A stretch of DNA of 40,809 nucleotides, taken from contig CANEEJ010000007.1 in assembly GCA_947426525.1 (NCBI GenBank), positions 1-40,809 on the forward strand. The letters are read 5' to 3'. Shown piece after piece: positions 31,936 through 40,347 of the stretch (its first letter is position 1; each line of letters starts with the position of its first letter). The notes below the pieces were generated by a model. The model did no database searches, was not told the DNA's origin, and saw nothing but the letters and a program-made list of their open reading frames with translations. Both the position numbers and the translations under genes were made by a program. Source of the DNA: an uncultured Clostridium sp. Lineage in GTDB: Bacteria; Bacillota; Clostridia; TANB77; CAG-508.

Positions 31936-32430
31936 CTACTCTTCCATTTGGTCAATCTCTGTTAAAGAATATTTTCCTTGGTACCCTACCACATTATACA
32001 CTTCAACACTTACTTCTTTTTCATTAAATTTAATTAGATATTGTTCCTCGTTTTGTAGCTTTTCTAATCCCCATTTTGCTTTTGTTTCTGCTGTTAAGTA
32101 GTAACAAGAGCTAGCATCTGTTATTCCTAATTTTTCTGGAATTTCTTGTGCTGGTCTTAATTTTTCTGTATCTTCATAAATTTCTTCTCTAACATTAGCT
32201 ATTTTGGCATTTTTCTCTTCTTCTGTTCCAATTCCAATTTTAAAATTTGCTTCTTCCACATATTCCCTTGCTTTTGCTTGAATTAAAAGCATATTGGTTT
32301 TTACTTCTTCCAATTTTGCTTTTTTTATAACTTCTTTCCCTGCATAAATGCTAATTCCTGCTAATATTATTAATATAACAATAGTTACTACTAAACTAAT
32401 TAATGTAATACCTCTCGTTTTATTTTCCAT
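31936..32430 (-). CDS. Prepilin-like protein with N-terminal methylation motif
   Basis: Protein of 164 aa opening MENKTRGITLISLVVTIVIL, a short basic leader, Gly at the cleavage site and a single long hydrophobic helix, the type IV pilin/pseudopilin class. The usual Glu at +5 is replaced (GITLISL instead of GFTLIEL), which is frequent in uncultured Clostridia. The rest is a soluble domain with KAKWGLEKLQNEEQYLIKFN. No pilus assembly genes are near. Cotranscribed with rnhB, which suggests a resident lone pseudopilin. Confidence 0.75.
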   Translation of the reverse strand: MENKTRGITLISLVVTIVILIILAGISIYAGKEVIKKAKLEEVKTNMLLIQAKAREYVEEANFKIGIGTEEEKNAKIANVREEIYEDTEKLRPAQEIPEKLGITDASSCYYLTAETKAKWGLEKLQNEEQYLIKFNEKEVSVEVYNVVGYQGKYSLTEIDQMEE

Positions 32431-32597
32431 ATTTCATCTCATTCCTTTTCTTTTTTTCTACATTATATCTTGTTATGTTTTTATTTTCAATACAAAGACA
32501 ACTTTTTTTCACACAAATTTCACAAATCTATTGTATGATATGAGCATAATAGGTTATTATATTAGTAATGATTTAATTTTAGGAGGTTTTTATAAAA

Positions 32598-33860
32598 ATG
32601 GAAGAAAATGAAAAGAAAAATGAAGAAGTAAAAAATTTCAAGACCGTTCAAAATCCTAATACATATAAAGCGGTTTATCAAAAAGAAACAAAACCAAAAG
32701 CAAAAGTTGGATTTGGAAAAAGTGTTTTACTACCTTTTCTTAGTGGTGCAATTGGATGTGTAGTAGTTCTTGGAACTTGCTTTGGCGTTCCCTCTATTCG
32801 TTCTCAACTATTCAATTTTCCATCCTCTACACAAGATAGTACCAATTCTCAAAATGCAGGCTATGTAAGTCAAGCTTCATTGTCTAACTATTCTGATACA
32901 GCTGTATTTTCCGCTAACAAGGTTCTACCTTCTATCGTAGGGATTGAAGTAGAGTATAATGTAAATTCTCTTATTTCTATGTTTGGAAGACAAGCACAAA
33001 GTAGTACTGCTAAAGCTAGTGGTTCTGGAATTATTATTAGCGACGATGGCTATATTTTAACCAATAATCATATTGTAGCTACCTCTTCTTCTGAGTCTTA
33101 TTATGAAGTATCAGAAGCTACTAAAGTAACTGTCACTTTATTTAATGACGAAACAACTTATGAAGCTAAAATTATAGGAAAAGATGAACAAACTGATTTA
33201 GCTGTTATTAAAATTGAAAAAACCGGTCTTTCTAAAGCTGAATTTGCTGATTCAGACAATATTAAGGTTGGTGAATTTGCTATGGCTGTTGGTAATCCTC
33301 TTGGTATGCAAAGTAGTATTACCTGTGGTGTTATTAGTGCCATAAATCGTGAAGTTACCGATTCTGATGGAAAGAAATTTACTTTAATCCAAACAGATGC
33401 TGCTATCAATTCTGGTAATAGTGGTGGTGCTTTGGTTAATAGTGAAGGTAAAGTCATTGGTATTAATACCTTAAAACTTTCTGGAACAGGAATTGAAGGA
33501 ATGGGATTTGCTATCCCAATTAACGCAACAACTGATATTACTTCTCAATTGATTCAATATAGTAAGGTAAAAAGACCTTATATTGGAATTTCTGGTATGG
33601 ATTTAACAGAAAATGTTGCAAAGGCTAACAATTTGGTAGTTGGTATCTATGTAAAATCAATTGAAGATTTTTCCGCTGGTGAAAAAGCTGGTATTAAAAT
33701 TGGAGATGTAATTATTGAAGCTGATGGTAAAAAAATTACCAAAATGGATGAATTAAATGAAATTAAAAATTCTCATAAAATTGGAGAAGAATTAAAAATT
33801 AAAGTAAATCGTAATGGACAAGAAAAAGATTTGACTATTACTTTAGGTGAACAACCTTAG
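32598..33860 (+). CDS. HtrA/DegP-like membrane serine protease
   Basis: Trypsin-like PDZ protease (420 aa) of the envelope stress and protein quality-control family. One transmembrane helix lies at about residues 43-64 after a charged cytoplasmic start, so the catalytic part is outside. The triad is His in NNHIVA (about 158), Asp in QTDLAVIKI (about 200) and Ser in NSGNSGGALVN (about 275). The PDZ domain has RPYIGISGMDL and EKAGIKIGDVIIEADGKKI. AGGAGG sits before the start. Single-gene unit ended by the terminator at 33897; the gap 32431-32597 has no clear promoter I can name. Confidence 0.92.
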   Translation: MEENEKKNEEVKNFKTVQNPNTYKAVYQKETKPKAKVGFGKSVLLPFLSGAIGCVVVLGTCFGVPSIRSQLFNFPSSTQDSTNSQNAGYVSQASLSNYSDTAVFSANKVLPSIVGIEVEYNVNSLISMFGRQAQSSTAKASGSGIIISDDGYILTNNHIVATSSSESYYEVSEATKVTVTLFNDETTYEAKIIGKDEQTDLAVIKIEKTGLSKAEFADSDNIKVGEFAMAVGNPLGMQSSITCGVISAINREVTDSDGKKFTLIQTDAAINSGNSGGALVNSEGKVIGINTLKLSGTGIEGMGFAIPINATTDITSQLIQYSKVKRPYIGISGMDLTENVAKANNLVVGIYVKSIEDFSAGEKAGIKIGDVIIEADGKKITKMDELNEIKNSHKIGEELKIKVNRNGQEKDLTITLGEQP

Positions 33861-33896
33861 TTTATTATTAATTAGTTTATCTATAAATGGAAAGGG

Positions 33897-33933
33897 AAAA
33901 CCCCTGTTGCAGTACACTGCAACGGGGGTTTTT
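33897..33933. terminator. Bidirectional terminator, GC-rich stem
   Basis: Arms AAAACCCC-TGTTGCAG and CTGCAACGGGGGTTTTT around TACA. It ends htrA and the convergent 119-aa gene. It is unusually GC-rich for this region and probably arrived with the foreign gene. Confidence 0.85.
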
Positions 33934-34291
33934 ACATGTGGGCCGTGGGCAAATAGGTGTAAATTTCTACTCTTCCGTCCCTCTCTGAAAGAATCCATCC
34001 AAGACTTGTCAACTCCTGCTGAAGTCTAAAATCTAGCTCCTTAAGGCTATATGGCAAATATTGCTTTTCATTCAACTCTCGGATTTTTTCTTCCAATTCA
34101 GCTTCAATGCGTTTTCTCTGGAGCGTCACTGTGCCATCTTCTAACTCAGTCAAAGCCTCCAACTCAGTGCCATCATGCTTCTCCATTAGCGTTTCATAAA
34201 ACTGAAGTTCTTTCAACGCCTCGTCTTTTGCACCTAACTTTTCTGCCATTACCAACGCCCGACTATAAAAGTCTTTCGCTCTTCTAAACAT
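33932..34291 (-). CDS. Unknown helical accessory protein, 119 aa
   Basis: Not recognised. It is nearly all helical and charged: MFRRAKDFYSRALVMAEKLG resembles a single TPR-like hairpin, then a coiled-coil LQRKRIEAELEEKIRELNEK, and a short C-terminal strand GRVEIYTYLPTAHM. Codons are richer in G and C than those of the neighbours (CGC, GCC, CTC). It ends at the shared terminator, and its upstream 110 bases hold no clear promoter. It belongs with the cassette gene at 34482 as foreign-looking DNA between htrA and pgsA. Confidence 0.65.
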   Translation of the reverse strand: MFRRAKDFYSRALVMAEKLGAKDEALKELQFYETLMEKHDGTELEALTELEDGTVTLQRKRIEAELEEKIRELNEKQYLPYSLKELDFRLQQELTSLGWILSERDGRVEIYTYLPTAHM

Positions 34292-34400
34292 ATAATTTTC
34301 CCTCGGTCGTTACTATTCTTCACGACCTTTCCTTTAATTTATTTAGACAGCCTTTCGCTATCTATACTTCTATTTTATCACATTTCACATAATTTTTCAA

Positions 34401-34426
34401 GTTTTGAGACAAGCGGGACAGGTCTT
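34401..34426. repeat. Half palindromic repeat, GGGACAGGTCTT class
   Basis: GTTTTGAGACAAGCGGGACA followed by GGTCTT, the left half of the 40174-40224 element without its right arm. It lies directly before the terminator of the cassette gene. Confidence 0.7.
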
Positions 34427-34461
34427 AAAAAAGCCGCCCATAAATTATGGAGCGGCTTTTT
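34427..34461 (-). terminator. Terminator of the cassette gene
   Basis: Arms AAAAAAGCCGC and GCGGCTTTTT around a 14-base AT-rich loop, 21 bases past the stop of the 471-aa gene on the minus strand. Confidence 0.8.
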
Positions 34462-34481
34462 GAAGAAAAAACTATTTTTTA

Positions 34482-35897
34482 CTATTTTTCATCAGGAGTT
34501 TCTTCAGCCTCTTCAGCTGCTGCCTCGTCATCTTCTGTCAAGAAGGAATCTTCCAAAAGATTATCCGGCTCTAAGATTTTTTTGCTAACTAACCATGTAG
34601 CAAGACCGGCGAAAGCTGTCGGCATCAATTTTTTCATCACTCCAATTACCTGAGCCATAAAGCTCTGCATCTGATTGATGAAAGCAGATGTCTTCTTGTC
34701 ATCATCATCTTTTGCACCAATTACCTTTTTACCATACAGCAGTACACTTACTCCTATAACAACTGCCAGGAAAGCAAATTTCTTAGCTTTCTGCACTTCC
34801 TCTTCGTCTTCTAAGTCGATGTGCAGTTTATCTGCCAAGAAAAGTTTTATGATGTCAGAATATACTTCTGTTTTAGCAGAAATGTCACCCGCTAAGTTGC
34901 TTGCTTTTCCTTTTACTGTTTCAAACCAGGCAGGTTTCTGTGTCATGATATAGACTATGATAACAGAAACTGCAACCGGAAGCAAAGCTTCTGTTTTGGG
35001 CTGGATAAAGCCGAATTTGTTTTTAACTCCTTCTAATTTCTCCATGCCGTCTTCCACCTGTTCTACAGAAAGATCTTTAGGATTAGTAGTCTGATAGATA
35101 GCAGAAGCAGCTTTCATAGCAGCATAAGCACCTACTGTTACTTTTCCCCACTGCATTAAGTGGTTCAATGCTTTTTTGTCTTTTAAGCTTTCAAAGGCAA
35201 AACCTAAGTTTTTGTTACTAAACTTTTCGACGTTCCTTACCGTAATTCCTGAATTCTTGGAATTTAAAATCCGGTACGCCGCATAAATGGTAACAACCGG
35301 AACCGCCCACTTTAAAGTAGGTTTGTATTTGCCTGCCCATTCTTTTGCAATCTGTACGTTTTCTTCCGGACTGTGTTTGTATAACTGTTCCCAAATTGTT
35401 GTTGCTTTTTTCATAATAGAACCCTCCTTTTTGTTTTTACCTACAATTGCATAATACTCTTCTTCATCAAATTCAAAACCGAATGGAATGCTGATATTAT
35501 GTCCGTCGCCTTCGTCACCTTGTCTGCATGATATACATACATCCTCAGCCCGACAGTTAGAACATTCGCGGTTTTTTCCCAGAGAATCCGACGTAGTATC
35601 TTTTACGTCGAAAGTTACATAAGGTCCAGATGAACTTTCTACGATATCTTCGATTGCAATTGTACCACTTATATCATTCATATGACTGCAGGTAGATTTC
35701 ACCTCATAAATGCAGTAACCATCCTCAAAGAAGAATGATATAGGGCGAGTATACATCGAGGAATGGTCATAGTCTAAATCTGTCGTATTCCAACAACTAC
35801 CATAATAATTTAACTGCTGACCTTCCCAAGGATGCCATTTTCCACAATAGGGACATCTGTACCGTTTCGGAGTTAACTTCAAAAATTCTGGTCTCAT
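34482..35897 (-). CDS. Cassette protein: zinc-binding N-domain fused to membrane domain, 471 aa
   Basis: Unknown family. The N-terminal part (1-155) has CPYCGKWHPW and CSNCRAEDVCISC, two Cys clusters of zinc-ribbon type, and ends in an acidic GFEFDEEEYYAIVGK. A second copy of this part begins at 40348. The C-terminal part (162-471) has about five hydrophobic segments (for example WAVPVVTIYAAYRIL, LLPVAVSVIIVYIM, FAFLAVVIGVSVLLYG) and a very acidic tail ending EEAEETPDEK. An internal AAAGGAGG plus ATG at 35414 (Met162) suggests a second start or an old gene fusion. Three in-frame CGG codons (KRYRC, NCRAE, AYRIL) and GC-rich codons set it apart from neighbours. Promoter, leader and flanking repeats are its own. 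Confidence 0.72.
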   Translation of the reverse strand: MRPEFLKLTPKRYRCPYCGKWHPWEGQQLNYYGSCWNTTDLDYDHSSMYTRPISFFFEDGYCIYEVKSTCSHMNDISGTIAIEDIVESSSGPYVTFDVKDTTSDSLGKNRECSNCRAEDVCISCRQGDEGDGHNISIPFGFEFDEEEYYAIVGKNKKEGSIMKKATTIWEQLYKHSPEENVQIAKEWAGKYKPTLKWAVPVVTIYAAYRILNSKNSGITVRNVEKFSNKNLGFAFESLKDKKALNHLMQWGKVTVGAYAAMKAASAIYQTTNPKDLSVEQVEDGMEKLEGVKNKFGFIQPKTEALLPVAVSVIIVYIMTQKPAWFETVKGKASNLAGDISAKTEVYSDIIKLFLADKLHIDLEDEEEVQKAKKFAFLAVVIGVSVLLYGKKVIGAKDDDDKKTSAFINQMQSFMAQVIGVMKKLMPTAFAGLATWLVSKKILEPDNLLEDSFLTEDDEAAAEEAEETPDEK

Positions 35898-35984
35898 AAA
35901 AAACCTCCTATTATTGTTGCTTTGGTTAATAGTTACAGTTTTTTCTCCTTTCTTAATTGTGTATTTACACGAAATACCACTAAT

Positions 35985-36013
35985 ATATTACCACAATTTT
36001 ACATAAAAGTCAA
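35985..36013 (-). promoter_or_regulatory. Cassette promoter, copy 1
   Basis: Minus strand TTGACT (36008-36013), 17-base spacer, TAATAT (35985-35990). The roughly 80-base leader that follows is almost identical to that of copy 2 and contains GTGTAAATACAC and AGAAAGGAG. Confidence 0.8.
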
Positions 36014-36020
36014 TTGCTAC

Positions 36021-36064
36021 AAAAAATGAGACAGAAAAGGTCTGTCCCCTCTGTCTCATTTTTT
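36021..36064. repeat. Palindromic repeat, GGGGACAGGTCTT class (degenerate core)
   Basis: Arms AAAAAATGAGACAG and CTGTCTCATTTTTT with a core of AAAAGGTCTGTCCCCT. Its TGA (36056-36058 on the minus strand) is the pgsA stop codon. It lies between pgsA and the cassette promoter. Confidence 0.88.
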
Positions 36065-36634
36065 ATCAACTGTAACTTCTTTTTTCAAATCTTGTTTGTC
36101 AATAAAGCCTTTTTGATATAAGTCTTTTACATACATAACGAAAGAGAAAATAGTTGCAACTAATGCTAAAGTGAAAATAGCTAAGTCTACTTGCTCCCAA
36201 ATGCCTACAAGTTCAAATTGCTTTAATAAAAGAGATATTACAATGGCAAAATATAATAATACAGTTGCAAGTTTTCCATACCAACGGCTATAAACAACAA
36301 CATCTTTTCCATAAAGGAAAGAGGCTCCACAAATCATAATAAACTCTTTAAAGAAAACTACTAGCAAAATCCAAATTGGTATAATATCTGTTAATACAAG
36401 TGACGCAAGGGTTGCAATTTGAGTTAACTTGTCTGCTAATGGGTCCATTAGTTTTCCAAAGTTGGAAACTAAATTAAATTTTCTAGCAATTAACCCATCT
36501 GCAATATCGGTTATCCCAGATATGGTAAAGAATATAAATGCTAAAATATAATTTCCCGTAAAAATGTAAAATATGATTAATGGTATTAATAAAAGTCGAA
36601 TGACAGTTAAGATATTAGGTACATGTTTTAACAT
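36056..36634 (-). CDS. pgsA: CDP-diacylglycerol-glycerol-3-phosphate phosphatidyltransferase
   Basis: Membrane enzyme (192 aa) that makes phosphatidylglycerol phosphate. The CDP-alcohol phosphatidyltransferase signature D-x2-D-G-x2-A-R-x8-G-x3-D-x3-D is complete in TDIADGLIARKF, then NFGKLMDPLADK. About five hydrophobic segments. It begins nine bases after clpE ends and shares its transcript. The stop TGA is contributed by the palindromic repeat, so the native end may have been altered. Confidence 0.93.
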   Translation of the reverse strand: MLKHVPNILTVIRLLLIPLIIFYIFTGNYILAFIFFTISGITDIADGLIARKFNLVSNFGKLMDPLADKLTQIATLASLVLTDIIPIWILLVVFFKEFIMICGASFLYGKDVVVYSRWYGKLATVLLYFAIVISLLLKQFELVGIWEQVDLAIFTLALVATIFSFVMYVKDLYQKGFIDKQDLKKEVTVDKK

Positions 36635-36643
36635 AATTTTCTC

Positions 36644-39001
36644 CTATTTTATTTCAAATTTCAATTTTTCATTTTTTAGATTGACACTCACAGTGCTTCC
36701 ATCTAACAATTCACTACGTAAAATCATTTCAGAAAGTTCATCATCAAGATATCTTTGAATAGCTCTTCTTAATGGTCTAGCGCCAAATTTAACATCGGTT
36801 CCTTTTTCCAAAATGAAATTTTTAGCAGTTTTACTAATTTCAATCGTGATATCTTTTTCTTTTAAAGCTTTTATCGTATCTTTTAACATCAAGTCAACAA
36901 TTTTCATTAATTGCTCTTTGGTTAAACTATCAAATGCAACAATCTCATCTACCCTGTTTAAAAATTCTGGACGAAATACGTCTTTTAGGCTGTCCATTAC
37001 TTTATTTTTATTGATAGTTTGCCCACCAAATCCAATTGAATTATTATTTAAGTTGGATCCTGCATTCGAAGTCATAATGATAATGGTATTGGCAAAACTA
37101 ACACTATTTCCTTGACTATCTGTTAATTTTCCATCATCTAATACTTGAAGCAAGATGTTAAATACATCAGGATGTGCTTTTTCTATTTCATCTAATAAAA
37201 TAATAGAATAAGGTTTCCTTTTTACTTTATCGGTTAGCTGTCCTGCATCATCATAACCTACATACCCTGGAGGGGCACCAATTAGTTTAGAAGTAGAATG
37301 ACTTTCCATATATTCAGACATATCTACTCGAATGATGGCATCTTCACTACCAAACATTTCAAAGGCAAGTGATTTGGCAAGCTCTGTTTTTCCTACACCA
37401 GTAGGACCAACAAAGATAAAAGATGGTGGTCGTTTAGTACTTTGTAAACCTGCACGATTTCTACGAATCGCTCTAGCAACACTATTAACAGCTTCTTCTT
37501 GGCCAATTACTCTTTTATGAAGATTGGTTTCTAAGTTTAATAATTTTTGTGTCTCTGCTTCTGTAATTTTTTTGACTGGTATTTTAGTCCAACTTTCAAT
37601 AACATTAGCAATGTCTTGAACTGTAATTTGTTTTAATTTCATTTTACTATTTAATTTATCAATTTGTTCCATTAATTGACATTCACGTGTTTTTAAGTCT
37701 GCAGCTCTTTGATAGTCTTCTGTTGAATCTGCTGCAATAACTTCCTCTTTTTCTGTTTGTACTTGCGTTAATTCTTGTTTTAACATTTCTAGCTTATATA
37801 AATCTTTGTTTTCTAAGTTAATTCTAGAACAAGCTTCGTCTAAAATGTCAATGGCTTTATCTGGTAAAAATCTATCATGAATGTATTTTTCAGACATAAC
37901 CACAACTTGACGAATGACATCAGAAGAAATTTTTACTTTATGATATTCTTCATAATATTTTTTAATTCCTTCTAAAATACCAATTGAATCGTCAATATTT
38001 GGTTCTTCTACTAGTACTTGTTGAAATCTTCTTTCTAAAGCAGAGTCTTTTTCGATGTATTTTCTATATTCTTTTAGTGTAGTTGTTCCAATTAATTGAA
38101 TTTCTCCATTAGATAGAGCTGGTTTTAAGATATTAGCAGCATTCATAGAATGTTCGCCATCTCCTGCACCAATAATATTGTGAATTTCGTCAATAACTAG
38201 AATAATATTTCCATATTCTCTACATTCATCAATAATCCCTTTCATTCTTGACTCAAATTGCCCTCTAAATTGCGTTCCTGCGATTACAGATGTCATGTCT
38301 AATAAATAAACTTCTTTATTCAAAAGTTTTGCTGGTACATTTTGATTAGCTATTTTAATCGCTAACCCTTGCGCAATAGCCGTTTTTCCAACACCTGGCT
38401 CTCCAATTAAGCAAGGATTGTTTTTAGAACGTCTATTTAAAATTTGGACAATCCTTTGGATTTCCTTATCTCTACCAATTACAATATCAATTTCGTTGTT
38501 TTTGGCTTTATTGGTTAAGTTAGTTCCATAAGTATCCAAAAACTTTTTCTTTTTACTTTGTTTTGGATTTTTCTTTTTTTCTACTTTTACTTTTTTTCTT
38601 CCCATACTTGGCTCTTCTTGTTCTTCTCTATGAGATTGACCGTTAAACATATTAGAAAAAATGGAACCAAGAGGAATAGCAGCTCCTGCTATTTTAGGAC
38701 CATCTTCATCACCATTTAAATCAGTATTTTCAAAAGTGATGGCTCCTTCTATATTTTCAATGTCTTCCAAATTGATATTTTCAGCTAAATCTTTGAAAAT
38801 TGTTTCAAATTGCTTGGTCATATCAGACAAGTTAACTTTATCTTTGGATAAGATATCATTTTGTTTGGCTAATACTTCATTTGCGTTAATTCCCTTTTTC
38901 TTAGCACAATTGTAGCAGTATCCTTCCATTGTTTCCTTTCCGTTTTCTATTTTTTTATAAAAAAGTATCGCTGGATTTTCATTACATTCTGAACATAACA
39001 T
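36644..39001 (-). CDS. clpE: ClpE-type AAA+ unfoldase with N-terminal zinc finger
   Basis: HSP100 unfoldase (785 aa) that feeds substrates to ClpP. The N-terminus has a treble-clef-like zinc finger (Cys3, Cys6, Cys29, Cys32), the mark of ClpE, in place of the ClpC N-domain. AAA-1 has Walker A GEPGVGKTAIAQ and Walker B ILVIDEIHNIIG. The middle region has a UVR-type helix pair. AAA-2 has GPTGVGKTELAKS and IILLDEIEKAHPDVFN, and the arginine-finger region GARPLRRAI. No CtsR box was recognised. Cotranscribed with pgsA from the promoter at 39044. Confidence 0.93.
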   Translation of the reverse strand: MLCSECNENPAILFYKKIENGKETMEGYCYNCAKKKGINANEVLAKQNDILSKDKVNLSDMTKQFETIFKDLAENINLEDIENIEGAITFENTDLNGDEDGPKIAGAAIPLGSIFSNMFNGQSHREEQEEPSMGRKKVKVEKKKNPKQSKKKKFLDTYGTNLTNKAKNNEIDIVIGRDKEIQRIVQILNRRSKNNPCLIGEPGVGKTAIAQGLAIKIANQNVPAKLLNKEVYLLDMTSVIAGTQFRGQFESRMKGIIDECREYGNIILVIDEIHNIIGAGDGEHSMNAANILKPALSNGEIQLIGTTTLKEYRKYIEKDSALERRFQQVLVEEPNIDDSIGILEGIKKYYEEYHKVKISSDVIRQVVVMSEKYIHDRFLPDKAIDILDEACSRINLENKDLYKLEMLKQELTQVQTEKEEVIAADSTEDYQRAADLKTRECQLMEQIDKLNSKMKLKQITVQDIANVIESWTKIPVKKITEAETQKLLNLETNLHKRVIGQEEAVNSVARAIRRNRAGLQSTKRPPSFIFVGPTGVGKTELAKSLAFEMFGSEDAIIRVDMSEYMESHSTSKLIGAPPGYVGYDDAGQLTDKVKRKPYSIILLDEIEKAHPDVFNILLQVLDDGKLTDSQGNSVSFANTIIIMTSNAGSNLNNNSIGFGGQTINKNKVMDSLKDVFRPEFLNRVDEIVAFDSLTKEQLMKIVDLMLKDTIKALKEKDITIEISKTAKNFILEKGTDVKFGARPLRRAIQRYLDDELSEMILRSELLDGSTVSVNLKNEKLKFEIK

Positions 39002-39043
39002 ATATTTTTAATTCCTCATTTCTGTTTAAATTTAATCTATAAT

Positions 39044-39072
39044 ATCATATCGTAAAAATGCTAAATAGTCAA
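39044..39072 (-). promoter_or_regulatory. clpE promoter
   Basis: Minus strand TTGACT (39067-39072), 17-base spacer, TATGAT (39044-39049), about 35 bases upstream of the start. No GGTCAAA repeat of CtsR type was seen. Confidence 0.75.
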
Positions 39073-39110
39073 TGTTTATAGGGATTTTTTTAAATTTCTG
39101 TATAAATTAA

Positions 39111-39139
39111 TTGATAAAAAAAAGAACCCATGTTATAAT
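39111..39139 (+). promoter_or_regulatory. Promoter of the 285-aa membrane protein gene
   Basis: TTGATA (39111-39116), 17-base spacer, TATAAT (39134-39139). Divergent from the clpE promoter, about 40 bases away. Confidence 0.8.
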
Positions 39140-39165
39140 AAAAAAAAATGAAAAAAGGAGTCAAA

Positions 39166-40023
39166 ATGAAAGTTGTATTACCAGAAGAAAAAGTATTTAA
39201 CAAAAAACAAATAGCAGTATATGTAACAATCATAATTATATGCATTGTTTCTCTTATCATTGCTTCTTATGTGCAATTCTATGCGAGAGTGGATTTTGGA
39301 AGAATATTAGGAATTGAAAAAGAAACAAAAATAGGAAATAAAACAGAAGAAGAAATTGAATTATTAAAAGCAGAATTTGAAGAAATCTTTGATAATCAAC
39401 TAAAAAATGAAGAAGACCACGAAAATAAGAAAAAAGAAAAGAAGAAACCTCTTGTGTACACAAAAACAGAGAAAAAAGAAAATAAGGAAAATAATTACGA
39501 AGTAGAAGTCTCTATTCCTTATATTAATATAGATAATGCCATTGTAGAAAAATATAATAAAGAAATAGAAGATTTTGAACAAAAAGTTGATAGTATTCTA
39601 AAAAGTGAAAATAAAAATACTATTTATACAGTAGACTATACAGCAAATGTGAAAGAAGGTATTTTATCTTTAATGATACGTTCTAATCTAAAAGAAGGTG
39701 CTAGTGCACAAAGAGTCATCATTCAAACCTATAATTATGACTTAAGGAACAATAAAGAAATCAGCTTAGAAGAAGTATTACGAGTAGAAAATTTGAACAA
39801 GGTTGAAATAGAAAATAAAATCAAAAAAGAAATTGAAATTGCACAAAAGAAAGTAGATGATTTGAAAAATCTAGGTTATAACATTTTTAGTAGAGATACC
39901 GGAAGTAATCAATATCGTATTATCAATTCGAAAGAATTTTATTTAACAGAAAATACGTTATACATCATTTATGCTTATGGAAATGAAACATTTACAAGTG
40001 AGCTAGATTTAGTTGTTATTTAA
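39166..40023 (+). CDS. Membrane-anchored extracytoplasmic protein, DUF3298-like
   Basis: Protein of 285 aa from ATG 39166, which has AAAAGGAG five bases upstream; ATG 39148 lies in the promoter and is unlikely. One transmembrane helix (about 15-40), a Lys/Glu-rich linker, then a domain with SIPYINIDNAIVEKYNKEIE, YTVDYTANVKEGILSLMIRS and IQTYNYDLRNNKEISLEEVL, close in pattern to the DUF4163/DUF3298 pair of PdaC- and RsiV-type proteins. No deacetylase domain follows, so a sensor or lysozyme-binding-like role is only a guess. Single-gene unit. Confidence 0.7.
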   Translation: MKVVLPEEKVFNKKQIAVYVTIIIICIVSLIIASYVQFYARVDFGRILGIEKETKIGNKTEEEIELLKAEFEEIFDNQLKNEEDHENKKKEKKKPLVYTKTEKKENKENNYEVEVSIPYINIDNAIVEKYNKEIEDFEQKVDSILKSENKNTIYTVDYTANVKEGILSLMIRSNLKEGASAQRVIIQTYNYDLRNNKEISLEEVLRVENLNKVEIENKIKKEIEIAQKKVDDLKNLGYNIFSRDTGSNQYRIINSKEFYLTENTLYIIYAYGNETFTSELDLVVI

Positions 40024-40031
40024 TAAAAATT

Positions 40032-40074
40032 AGAAGCATATGGAAGGGATTACCTATTCATATGCTTCTTTTTT
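40032..40074 (+). terminator. Terminator of the 285-aa gene
   Basis: Arms AGAAGCATATG and CATATGCTTCT followed by TTTTTT. The remaining 100 bases up to the next repeat hold nothing recognisable. Confidence 0.85.
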
Positions 40075-40173
40075 GAAAATAAAAGGGGATGTTTTTTATT
40101 TTAAGTCAGGAATCTCTTACTGACTATGAAAATAGTTTAACAAGCCAATTTGTCCATTGTGTGAACTAAATGT

Positions 40174-40224
40174 GAAAACTTTTGAGACAAAGGGGACAGG
40201 TCTTAACTGTCTCAAAAGTTTTCA
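40174..40224. repeat. Palindromic repeat, GGGGACAGGTCTT class, best copy
   Basis: Perfect 16-base arms GAAAACTTTTGAGACA and TGTCTCAAAAGTTTTC around a core AAGGGGACAGGTCTTAAC. It sits directly upstream of the promoter of cassette copy 2, as 36021-36064 does for copy 1. Confidence 0.9.
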
Positions 40225-40231
40225 TAAAAAT

Positions 40232-40260
40232 TTGACTTTTATGTAAATCTATGGTAATAT
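40232..40260 (+). promoter_or_regulatory. Cassette promoter, copy 2
   Basis: TTGACT (40232-40237), 17-base spacer, TAATAT (40255-40260), followed by the leader shared with copy 1 and AGGAGG before the ATG. Confidence 0.8.
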
Positions 40261-40347
40261 ATTAGTGGTATTTCGTGTAAATACACAATTAAGAAAGGAG
40301 AAAAAACTGTAACTATTAACCAAAACAACAATAATAGGAGGTTTTTT

